Origin: Planctobacterium marinum
GTDB taxonomy: Bacteria > Pseudomonadota > Gammaproteobacteria > Enterobacterales > Alteromonadaceae
Assembly (NCBI RefSeq): GCF_036322805.1
Contig: NZ_AP027272.1
Location: 1,674,001 to 1,738,000 of the forward strand
Direction of reading: 5' to 3'
Length of the DNA: 64,000 nucleotides
How positions within the stretch are numbered: the first letter of the stretch is position 1; every line of letters begins with the position of its first letter. The position numbers and the translations under genes are program-made. The notes below the pieces were generated by a model that saw only the letters and a list, made by a program, of their open reading frames with translations, did not search any database and was not told where the DNA came from. This document shows, piece after piece, positions 49,186-56,593 of this stretch.

Positions 49186-49626
49186 TTAGCTCAAACTGTT
49201 CAAAGATAGTTGTTTTGAAAAGTGAATTTTATGTTCGGTAACTGAATTACCTTTGGTGAAACCAGTAATGTTGTATCCGTTATTCAGCAGCATGCTCAGC
49301 ATAGGCTTGAATTGATTCATGGATTTAACCTCAATGGTGTCGAATTTATTTTCCCGACACCATTTTTCCTGTACTTGCAACAGCATTTTGGCAATGCCTT
49401 TACCCCGAAACTCAGGTGCGACAGCCCCTAACCAACTGTAAAAGGTATGCTGGTTTAGCGCGTAACCCAATTTAAAAGCCACAAGCTGATTATCTTCGAG
49501 GTATCCGAGGCTGAGATAATTATTACCCACTCGTGCTTGTAATTCATCAACCGTGGAGGTTTGTCGCATTTCTGGAATACAGTTTTTAAGGGCAAGCGCA
49601 TCCTCAAGGGAAATTTCAGTCACCAT
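49186..49626 (-). CDS. GNAT-family acetyltransferase
   Basis: This 146-aa protein has the GNAT acetyl-CoA signature VAPEFRGKGIAKMLLQVQEKW near residue 88 and the following beta-bulge strand FDTIEVKSMNQFKPMLSMLLNNGY. No signal peptide. The substrate is unknown. It ends 160 bp from the solute-binding gene, and the next gene upstream (DUF4157-like) lies 15 bp away in the same direction, so the two may share a transcript. Confidence 0.85.
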   Translation of the reverse strand: MVTEISLEDALALKNCIPEMRQTSTVDELQARVGNNYLSLGYLEDNQLVAFKLGYALNQHTFYSWLGAVAPEFRGKGIAKMLLQVQEKWCRENKFDTIEVKSMNQFKPMLSMLLNNGYNITGFTKGNSVTEHKIHFSKQLSLNSLS

Positions 49627-49641
49627 GATAATGGAAGGATT

Positions 49642-49920
49642 TTATCTGCGTCCTTTATTTTGCAGATTAGCAGCACCGTTAGTGGCTTGCACTCTACCCT
49701 GACGTTGCTGTTGTACATGTGTCATTTCATGAGGCAGGTGTTGTGCCTGACCAGAACTGAGATGCAAATTACTACCTTGGGTATAGGCTTGGGCTTGCAT
49801 CTGTCGAGGTTGAGCAGAATTTGTTTGCACTCTAACATCCGCCATATTGTGGCCAGTGGACTGTTCCATACCTCTTCGTAAATTAGCAGGGAGCCCGGTG
49901 TTGTTGTTTCGACCATTCAT
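49642..49920 (-). CDS. Short DUF4157-like (eCIS core-type) protein
   Basis: This 92-aa protein is nearly all one small domain: LPANLRRGMEQSTGHNMADVRV (residues 10-31), AQAYTQGSNLHLSSGQ, and LPHEMTHVQQQRQGRVQA. This order matches the DUF4157 domain often found at the N-terminus of proteins linked to extracellular contractile injection systems and polymorphic toxins. The HEMTH pentad fits a zinc-peptidase HExxH motif. Here the domain stands alone with no toxin tail, so it is a stand-alone version or a remnant. The gene is 15 bp upstream of the GNAT gene. Confidence 0.75.
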   Translation of the reverse strand: MNGRNNNTGLPANLRRGMEQSTGHNMADVRVQTNSAQPRQMQAQAYTQGSNLHLSSGQAQHLPHEMTHVQQQRQGRVQATNGAANLQNKGRR

Positions 49921-49970
49921 GATTACGTCTCCAATAACTTCTTCAGTGTAGCATGAGCTTACCCCAAAGA

Positions 49971-51123
49971 CTATTTTTGCAAGGTGGGGCTGTAGTGGCG
50001 TTTAAGCCACGCACTTAACCCGTCAAGGCCCGGAAACAAGACCCGTTCAGTAATGTTTGATTGATCCAATTTATTCCTCACTTCCCATTTGATCTCTTTT
50101 GGAATGACTATGGCGAGGTTTTCGATAGCGTGCTTTTCCAATAAATCATCCAGCAATAAGTGCGCACCTGAGGCTACAGAAAAAAGCGCATGCTGGTTTA
50201 CAATGCGCGCGTCAGTAGAAGGGGGTTCATAAAAAATGAAGAACTCCTCTTTACTCATTAAATCGAATTCGTCCAGGTCTTTTACCAAAGACTCCAACAT
50301 TTCCAGGGTGAAGACATTGCCGCCTTCATTATCCAAACAGTCCCGCATTTTTTTGGGAAATTGTTTTAATACCAATTCCAATAAATATTTGCACACTCAG
50401 CGCAGCCTCAGAGACATTAGTTCGAGGCGTGCGAATGAGAGAATACTGGTGGTCTTATGAACTTCGCACAAAGCTCAACGCATCCTGCTCTCGCCCCTTA
50501 CCAACATCCATGTTGGTAACAAAGAAATAATGTTTCTGTGGCGCGTCTTCGATGGGGCTGAAAAGCATTTATACTGTGTTGGATGTTTTTGATTTATCCC
50601 TACATGGATGTAGGTGATTAGAATAACGCAGGAGCAGTTATCGAGGCCCACTAGACCTTCAAACATCCGCCTTGTCTAAATGCTTTTCATTTCCCACTGA
50701 GGTGAGTAAATGTTTGTCGGAATTGGTATAGGAGTCGTGATAATTGACCTTCCAGATGATGCCATCTTGCTCGGCATAATCAATGTCAGCAGTGGCAAAG
50801 TGCATGGCAAGAAGAGGGGAGCAGGTCCAGTCTAACATCCTGGTTGGCAAGCCGTGATGTTGGGCGATTGTCAGCCAGTGCCAGATGACATTGGTCGTAT
50901 CGAAATTATCATGGCCGTATTTTCTGAAGTTGCGCAGTAGATGTTTTTCCAAAGGTTGAAACTCACCGCCCAAGCGCATCAACGAGGTTTTCAAATCAAA
51001 CTTTTCAGAGGGTTGGCCGCGAAAGGCATAAGGACTTCGATAACGCGAGATTTCATCATTCCATGAACCCGCAAAAAGCAGCTCGTGAAGGTGACTCCAT
51101 GATTCGGCGGTGACGGTTTGCAA
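49971..51123 (-). pseudogene. FRG-domain protein gene split by a MITE-like element
   Basis: Two reading frames on the minus strand are halves of one FRG-domain protein. The N-terminal half (51123 down to about 50730) has YRSPYAFRGQPSEKFDLKTS and QHHGLPTRMLDWTCSPLLAMHF; the C-terminal half (50368 to 49971) has NVFTLEMLESLVKDLDEFDL, FYEPPSTDARIVNQHALFSV and NITERVLFPGLDGLSAWLKR. Removing 50369-50729 (361 bp) joins them in one frame of 263 aa across VNYHDS and LKQFPKKM. FRG proteins are poorly understood and often found in accessory and defence regions. Both halves are otherwise intact, so the insertion appears recent. Confidence 0.88.
50369..50729. mobile_element. 361-bp MITE-like element with terminal inverted repeats
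   Basis: The left end begins ATACCAATTCCAATAAATAT and the right end, read on the other strand, begins ATACCAATTCCGACAAACAT. Over 28 bp they match at all but five positions, so these are terminal inverted repeats. The body carries no transposase and two palindromes with the same ACAT(CC/GG)ATGT core: ACCAACATCCATGTTGGT at 50500-50517 and CCTACATGGATGTAGG at 50599-50614. No clear target duplication is visible. It is probably moved in trans by a transposase elsewhere; the transposase family is not identified. Confidence 0.82.
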
Positions 51124-51177
51124 CTGTATATCCTCTAAATAACTGGTATAACAAGCCGTTCTTGAAAAACCTGATAC

Positions 51178-51203
51178 AAAAAAAAGCCCGGTAAACCGGG
51201 CTT
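51178..51203 (-). terminator. Terminator after the aromatic aminotransferase gene
   Basis: AAGCCCGG / CCGGGCTT with a 4-nt loop is followed on the minus strand by a run of at least eight T. Textbook intrinsic terminator. Confidence 0.93.
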
Positions 51204-51210
51204 AGTGATG

Positions 51211-52401
51211 TTACAAAATTTTGACCAGGGCTTCTGCAAGGTCGTCTACATTACTTTGCGATATACCGGCAATATTGACGCGACTGGAATCCACAAAATA
51301 TACGGCACTGTCAGCGCGCATTTTCTTTACTTGCTCTGGTGAGATGCACAAAAATGAAAACATACCTTTTTGCGAATTTACAAAATCAAAATCCATACTG
51401 GCACCTTTGTCTTTCAGTTTTTGCACCAGCATAGCTCTGAGTGATTTCATGCGCGTGCGCATGTCGGTCACCTCAGATTGCCACAATGCTTTGAGTTGCT
51501 CATCGTTGAGGATAATATCAACAATAGCGGCTCCCCATGAAGGCGGCATGGAGTAATTCGCTCTGGCGACACTCTGAATTTGGGTTTGCAAGCTCTGACG
51601 AGTTGCATTGCTATTGGTCACCACACAGGCCATACCTGTTCTTTCCCGGTACAGACCAAAGTTTTTGGAGCATGAAGCAGACAAAATCATCTCTGGTAAG
51701 TTTTCTGACAGCAGTCTGATGCCATAAGCGTCTTCGTCAAGACCATCGCCAAATCCTTGATATGCCACGTCTATAAAAGGGATGAAGCCTGTTTTTTGTG
51801 CTGCTTCTAAAACGGCTTGCCATTGTGTTTGATTCAGGTCCTGTCCGGTGGGGTTATGGCAGCAACCATGCAATAGCACTATGTCATTCTTTTTAACGGA
51901 ATTAAGGGTTTCCATCATGGCGTCAAAACGAATACCGCGACTTGCTTTGTCGAAGTAAGGATACTTTTCAATACGCAAACCCGCAGTTTCGAAAATAGGA
52001 ATGTGGTTAGCCCACGTAGGGTCACTCACCCAAACGGTAGCGTCCGGATTGCCTCGTGCAATCAGTTCAGCAAGCAGGCGCAAAGCACCGGTACCACCGG
52101 GTGTTTGTACCGCAGTAATGCGATCTTCAGTAACGGCTGGATGACTTGCACCAAACAGCAGTGCTTTCATTCCTGTCAGGAAACCAGCTACACCTTGCGG
52201 TGCGATGTAAGTTTTGGTGGTTTCTGAGTCGAGAAGTAATCGCTGTGCCTTGATTACCGATTCCAGAATCGGAGTATTGCCGTTTTCGTCTTTGTAAACA
52301 CCCACACCTAAATCAATCTTTTTAGGATTAGTGTCTTCTTTGAACGCTGCTGATAATCCCAAAATTGGGTCTGCGGGTAAGGCGGGTAATACTTCGAACA
52401 T
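51211..52401 (-). CDS. Aromatic/aspartate aminotransferase (class I)
   Basis: This 396-aa PLP enzyme of the AspC/TyrB group begins MFEVLPALPADPILGLSAAF. The PLP lysine is in SASCSKNFGLYRERTG near residue 247, and LLHGCCHNPTGQDLNQTQW near 183 is the substrate/cofactor loop. It should transaminate aromatic amino acids and aspartate with 2-oxoglutarate. AspC and TyrB cannot be separated safely here. A strong terminator follows. Confidence 0.93.
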   Translation of the reverse strand: MFEVLPALPADPILGLSAAFKEDTNPKKIDLGVGVYKDENGNTPILESVIKAQRLLLDSETTKTYIAPQGVAGFLTGMKALLFGASHPAVTEDRITAVQTPGGTGALRLLAELIARGNPDATVWVSDPTWANHIPIFETAGLRIEKYPYFDKASRGIRFDAMMETLNSVKKNDIVLLHGCCHNPTGQDLNQTQWQAVLEAAQKTGFIPFIDVAYQGFGDGLDEDAYGIRLLSENLPEMILSASCSKNFGLYRERTGMACVVTNSNATRQSLQTQIQSVARANYSMPPSWGAAIVDIILNDEQLKALWQSEVTDMRTRMKSLRAMLVQKLKDKGASMDFDFVNSQKGMFSFLCISPEQVKKMRADSAVYFVDSSRVNIAGISQSNVDDLAEALVKIL

Positions 52402-52532
52402 GTTTTTCCTCAGTCACTAATGGTAATCGCACCTGATTCGCGGTGCTCAATGGCCGCTATTATGAACATTTTAGCGGCGCATTACGAGTACCTGAGCGCC
52501 TTTAGTGGCTGAAAAAAACGATTTTTAAAACG

Positions 52533-53306
52533 CTAATTTCCACAAATTGAAAACTGCTGTTTAATATCGCCGGTAATTTCCGCCTTTTCATTAAATGTGC
52601 GCTCGTACCAAAAGGCTTCGCTGTTGTCGTCAATCCAAAAAATAGTAGAGGTTCTGGTACCGTAACCTTGGGTATTAATGAAAATGGAAGACAACTGTTT
52701 TTCCCAGATTTCCGGTACACCGGTTTTAGGCAGCAGATGATCTTCTGCTTTGTCTTCATTGCGCATTAATTCGAGCAAGATCTCCGGCTCTACTTGATTC
52801 ATCTGTTCACAATAGTGTTTCAGTGCCTGTACACCCTTGTTAATCTTTGGCCAGGGACTGTTTAAATTGGCATTGGACAAACCATAAAAGCCGTTGTCCA
52901 GAAACTGCAGTGAGTCTTCGTGATTATTGTAGACGGCTAAATCGTGCCATTTTCCGAAGAGCAGATTGTAGCCATTGAACACTGAGCGAGTCCGATGTAG
53001 CTGCTGAACATAACTTGCTCTTAATGTCGGTTTGGTCAGATAGTCTAATACCAGCTGGCCTCGACTTTGGGCATTGTCCCGGTTCAGGTGTGGGGCGCGT
53101 ATATTAGTCAGGGCACTAACGTAGCCTTGTTTTGTCACACCCATCCAGGTGCCGCCGGCCTCTAAATCCTTGCCGCCCAGCAAATGCGGAAAATCTGGCC
53201 AGTAGCCACTTTCAAGAGTGGGGCGTTGGTAGAACTCATCCCGATTGGCGGCAATGATAAGCGGAAATTTAGGATGCTGTTTTACGGCAATAAACAAAAT
53301 ACACAT
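52533..53306 (-). CDS. NRDE-family (TANGO2-like) protein
   Basis: This 257-aa protein begins MCILFIAVKQHPKFPLIIAANRDEFYQRP, with the N-terminal cysteine and the NRDE motif that names the family (residues 21-24). GGKDLEAGGTWMGVTKQG near 43 is also conserved. An N-terminal-nucleophile type fold is likely. Eukaryotic TANGO2 is linked to haem or lipid handling, but the bacterial role is unknown. It diverges from the acyltransferase gene at 53389. Confidence 0.88.
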   Translation of the reverse strand: MCILFIAVKQHPKFPLIIAANRDEFYQRPTLESGYWPDFPHLLGGKDLEAGGTWMGVTKQGYVSALTNIRAPHLNRDNAQSRGQLVLDYLTKPTLRASYVQQLHRTRSVFNGYNLLFGKWHDLAVYNNHEDSLQFLDNGFYGLSNANLNSPWPKINKGVQALKHYCEQMNQVEPEILLELMRNEDKAEDHLLPKTGVPEIWEKQLSSIFINTQGYGTRTSTIFWIDDNSEAFWYERTFNEKAEITGDIKQQFSICGN

Positions 53307-53388
53307 TATTTAACTCAAAACGGGTGACAAGGTGAATTGAATAAGACAGAATTTTGCTATCAAATCATTCAATATCCAAACAGGTATC

Positions 53389-54000
53389 GTGCGCAGTTTA
53401 CAAATTCCCGCTATTCCCGCAAGCCATACGCCACGGAAAAACCCAATCACCTGGTGGTTGGGGGTGCTTTTTCTGAAAGTAATGGGCTGGCGTTTCCGTG
53501 GCCAGTTACCTGAACAAAGACAATATATTATGGCAATCGCCCCCCATACCAGCAATTGGGATTTTGTCATCAGTCTGGCGGCTTATTTTTGCTTGCGCGT
53601 TAAAATGGGCTTTATGATGAAAGCCTCTATTTTTATCTGGCCTTTCGCGGGATTACTCAAAGGGTTAGGGGGTATTCCGGTGGACCGTTCCAGGCGCCAT
53701 GGTGTTGTGGAGCAAATGGTGGCGCGTTTTAAATCTCAACCGGATCTCATTGTTGCTTTGGCGCCAGAGGGAACTCGTCGTCGTGTTGACAAATGGAAAA
53801 CAGGATTTCTGCAAATGGCCCATCAGGCACAGATCCCGGTATTTCTGGTGGGATTAGACTACAAGGCCAAAGAGTTGGTATTCGGTCCTGCAATTGATAT
53901 TTCAGAAGATATTGAGGAAGGGTTACAGCGAGCCCAGGCTTTTTTCACGCAAATGCGTCCCAAATTCCCGCAGCTAAGCAGTGTTTCTGGCGAACGTTAG
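53389..54000 (+). CDS. PlsC-like phospholipid acyltransferase
   Basis: This 203-aa protein, started at a GTG, has the acyltransferase box APHTSNWDFVISL (HX4D) near residue 52 and the substrate-binding PEGTRRRV near 125. A hydrophobic stretch (ASIFIWPFAGLLKGLGGIPV) lies between them, which is typical of lysophosphatidic or similar acyltransferases at the inner membrane. The start is uncertain since no strong ribosome-binding site is visible. The acceptor lipid is not known. Confidence 0.85.
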   Translation: MRSLQIPAIPASHTPRKNPITWWLGVLFLKVMGWRFRGQLPEQRQYIMAIAPHTSNWDFVISLAAYFCLRVKMGFMMKASIFIWPFAGLLKGLGGIPVDRSRRHGVVEQMVARFKSQPDLIVALAPEGTRRRVDKWKTGFLQMAHQAQIPVFLVGLDYKAKELVFGPAIDISEDIEEGLQRAQAFFTQMRPKFPQLSSVSGER

Positions 54001-54121
54001 ATTCTGATCTAACTAATATCAACCTGAAAAAGCATTGCAGCGCTTTTTGTGATAGTTTCGCAGTAATTGCTAGATGAGCACAGCCGTGCTCGGTGTTTTT
54101 CTAATTTTCAGAATTTTAAAC

Positions 54122-55366
54122 ATGTCAGATATTCTAAATAACAAAGGATTCAATACGCGATTAGTGCATGCCGATCGCTTAATTAATCATCCCCAAGATG
54201 GTGCTGTACATCAGGCCACCAATAATTCCGTGCTGTTCGATTACCCGGATATTCAGGATCTGGTGGATATCTTCCAGGGAAAAGTTGCGGGTCACGCCTA
54301 TTCAAGGCAATCCTCAGCTTCAATTGATGCACTGCAAAATATGCTGACAAGTATTGAAGGTGGCGTTGGTTCATTGACCTTTGCTTCCGGTATGGCGGCA
54401 ATTACCACCACCTTTTTAGCCTTGTTACAGCAAGGTGATCACCTAATCATGAGTCAGTTTGTATTTGGCAATACCAACAGCTTTATTGGTACCTTGCGTC
54501 GCTACGGTATTGAAGTCAGTGTTGTTGATGTGACAGACGTGGACAATGTTGCCGCAGCTATTAAGGAAAACACCAGAGCCGTTTATCTGGAAACCATTGC
54601 CAATCCCGTAACTCAAGTGGCTGATTTGTTACCTGTCGGCGAATTGTGCGAACAGCAAAAGCTAGTGTATATGGTGGATAATACCATGACGCCTGCTTAT
54701 ATTTTCGATGCAAAAGCGGTGAAAGCTTCACTCCTGGTGGGTTCGTTAACTAAGTATTACGCGGGTCATGGTCAGGTGCTAGGTGGCATTGTGGTGGATA
54801 CCGGACTGTATGATTGGCAAACCTATCCAGGCATTCAGGAAGGGTTTCGTGGCTTACCTGTAGCACAACAAGGTTTAATGCAAATAAAGAAAAAGGGATT
54901 GCGGGATATGGGAGGTTGTTTGACCTCTGAGTCAGCCCATGCTATCTCCGTTGGCATGGAAACGCTAGCATTGCGAATGGACCGAAGCTGTGACAATGCA
55001 TTGCAGTTAGCTCAATATTTAGAGCAGCATCCCAAAATTGCGGCGGTGTATTATCCCGGTTTAAAAGCGCATCCACAGCATGACAAAGCCAGTCAATATT
55101 TCAGCCAATACGGCGGTATCTTAAGTTTCGACTTGCATGAATCGGTGGATTGTTTTGCCTTCATGAATAAGTTGCAATTGGTACTTAATGCTACCCATTT
55201 AGGCGATACCCGTACTTTGGCTATTCCGGTTGCCCATACCATCTATTATGAAATGGGGGCAGAAGTCAGAGCTGATATGGGAATTAGCGACAATATGATC
55301 CGCATGTCCATCGGCATCGAGGACATTCAGGATCTTCTGGCTGACTTCGAGCAGGCGTTGGCCTGA
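54122..55366 (+). CDS. Cys/Met metabolism PLP-dependent enzyme (cystathionine gamma-synthase family)
   Basis: Starting at the ATG at 54122 gives a 414-aa protein beginning MSDILNNKGFNTRLVHADR; the longer frame adds 16 residues of no conserved character. The family signatures are SRQSSASIDALQNMLTSIEGG near 75, VDNTMTPAYIF near 195 and the PLP lysine in VGSLTKYYAGHGQVLGG near 218. It could be a methionine gamma-lyase, cystathionine gamma-synthase-like or O-acetylhomoserine enzyme; sequence alone does not decide. The Lrp-type regulator 194 bp downstream may control it. Confidence 0.9.
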   Translation: MSDILNNKGFNTRLVHADRLINHPQDGAVHQATNNSVLFDYPDIQDLVDIFQGKVAGHAYSRQSSASIDALQNMLTSIEGGVGSLTFASGMAAITTTFLALLQQGDHLIMSQFVFGNTNSFIGTLRRYGIEVSVVDVTDVDNVAAAIKENTRAVYLETIANPVTQVADLLPVGELCEQQKLVYMVDNTMTPAYIFDAKAVKASLLVGSLTKYYAGHGQVLGGIVVDTGLYDWQTYPGIQEGFRGLPVAQQGLMQIKKKGLRDMGGCLTSESAHAISVGMETLALRMDRSCDNALQLAQYLEQHPKIAAVYYPGLKAHPQHDKASQYFSQYGGILSFDLHESVDCFAFMNKLQLVLNATHLGDTRTLAIPVAHTIYYEMGAEVRADMGISDNMIRMSIGIEDIQDLLADFEQALA

Positions 55367-55560
55367 CAGTAAAATGCAACACTGGTGAGCGTTTGCTCGC
55401 CAGTTTCATGGTTATCTCGTATGACTTAATGCCGTCTTTTGCACCAACCATAAACCTCCACTTTTGACTCTGCGCTAAACATTTCGCTAAAACTCTGTTT
55501 AAAAATGGTAGATAAATGCCATTATACAAGCCTAAATTAGTCATTTAGTGGAAATGACCT

Positions 55561-55998
55561 ATGTCAGAATACCGACAAAATCTGGACCAATTAGATCAAG
55601 CCTTAATTGCTCAGCTTCGTGTGGACGGCAGAGCCTCTGTTGCAAAGCTGTCAGATATTCTTGGTGTGTCTCGCGGTACAGTACAGAATCGGCTGGATAA
55701 ATTGCTGGAGTCGGGTGCTGTATTGGGATTTACCATAAGGGTAAACAGTGACGTGGATCAGGACTTGGTCAAAGCAGTAATGATGGTGTCGGTATCCGGA
55801 CGCTCCACCACTCCTGTCGTGCAACGACTTAGAGGCATCCCCAACGTGTTGAAAATACATACTACCAATGGCGCCTGGGATTTAGTACTGGATATACAAG
55901 CCAGTTCACTGGCGGAGTTTGACTCAGTACTACACAAAGTAAGAGATATTTCTGGTGTGCTAAATAGTGAAACCAGTATTTTGCTCAATAGCCTGTAG
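55561..55998 (+). CDS. Lrp/AsnC-family transcriptional regulator
   Basis: This 145-aa regulator has an N-terminal winged helix (VAKLSDILGVSRGTVQNRLDKL, residues 24-45) and a C-terminal RAM/AsnC-type ligand domain (DLVKAVMMVSVSGRSTTPVVQRL). Proteins of this type respond to amino acids. It follows the Cys/Met enzyme gene in the same direction, so that gene is the best guess for a target. Confidence 0.9.
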   Translation: MSEYRQNLDQLDQALIAQLRVDGRASVAKLSDILGVSRGTVQNRLDKLLESGAVLGFTIRVNSDVDQDLVKAVMMVSVSGRSTTPVVQRLRGIPNVLKIHTTNGAWDLVLDIQASSLAEFDSVLHKVRDISGVLNSETSILLNSL

Positions 55999-55999
55999 T

Positions 56000-56017
56000 G
56001 GGGTGACTTCGCACCCC
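56000..56017. terminator. Possible hairpin between convergent genes
   Basis: GGGGTG / CACCCC with a 6-nt loop lies directly after the Lrp-type gene and faces the CBM48 gene end. No T-run follows immediately. Confidence 0.45.
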
Positions 56018-56030
56018 GTAAATAGCTCTT

Positions 56031-56345
56031 TTAAGCGACAGTAGAAACTACCGAGTCATCATCATAAGAAGACTTAGAAGGGATATACTTATCGGCTGAC
56101 CAGTCGTTTTCCCACGTCTCACCGTCTAGCAGGTAACGAAAACGAAATTCTTTGCCCGCTTCCAGGTCCACAGTTTGAGTGAAGCCACCGTTTTTAAGCT
56201 TCTTCATGGGTGCTGCTTTGGCATCCCAGCTATTGAATTCACCCATTAGTTGCACCGAATCGGCGCTTTTTGCTTCTTCTTGGGTCAATTTAAAGGTGAC
56301 TTTGCAAACAGGTTTAGATTTTAAAAATTTTTTTGTTAGTGCCAT
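56031..56345 (-). CDS. Stand-alone CBM48 (isoamylase early-set) glycogen-binding protein
   Basis: This 104-aa protein is almost one CBM48 domain: VTFKLTQEEAKSADSVQLMG, then EFNSWDAKAAPMKKLKNGGF and FRFRYLLDGETWENDWSADK. This is the domain of AMPK beta subunits and glycogen enzymes. No catalytic part is present. It is probably a glycogen- or starch-binding adapter in the cytoplasm. The glycogen genes of this genome lie at 19-26 kb, so it is not in their operon. Confidence 0.85.
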   Translation of the reverse strand: MALTKKFLKSKPVCKVTFKLTQEEAKSADSVQLMGEFNSWDAKAAPMKKLKNGGFTQTVDLEAGKEFRFRYLLDGETWENDWSADKYIPSKSSYDDDSVVSTVA

Positions 56346-56593
56346 GATGTGTATCCTACGTTAATTTTGTAATTAAATTACATTAATAGCTCATTTATAC
56401 CGCAAAAACCTATAAAGATCACTATTTATGTAATTTAGTAACTATAATTGTGGTAAAGCAACAGTATGCTGAGCAAATTTTGCAATTGTATTGCCAACTA
56501 TCTGTTTAGGCGCATCCGAAGGTAGGGGTCAGACCTCGGAGAAGTTGTGTCGGGCAGAGTGTTATGCACTCCGTCATGAGATTTTTATTGGGA

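Noticed and set aside
50498-50614. Palindromes considered as integron attC or retron structures
   Set aside because: No integrase or reverse transcriptase is nearby, and the inverted terminal repeats of the surrounding 361-bp element explain them better.
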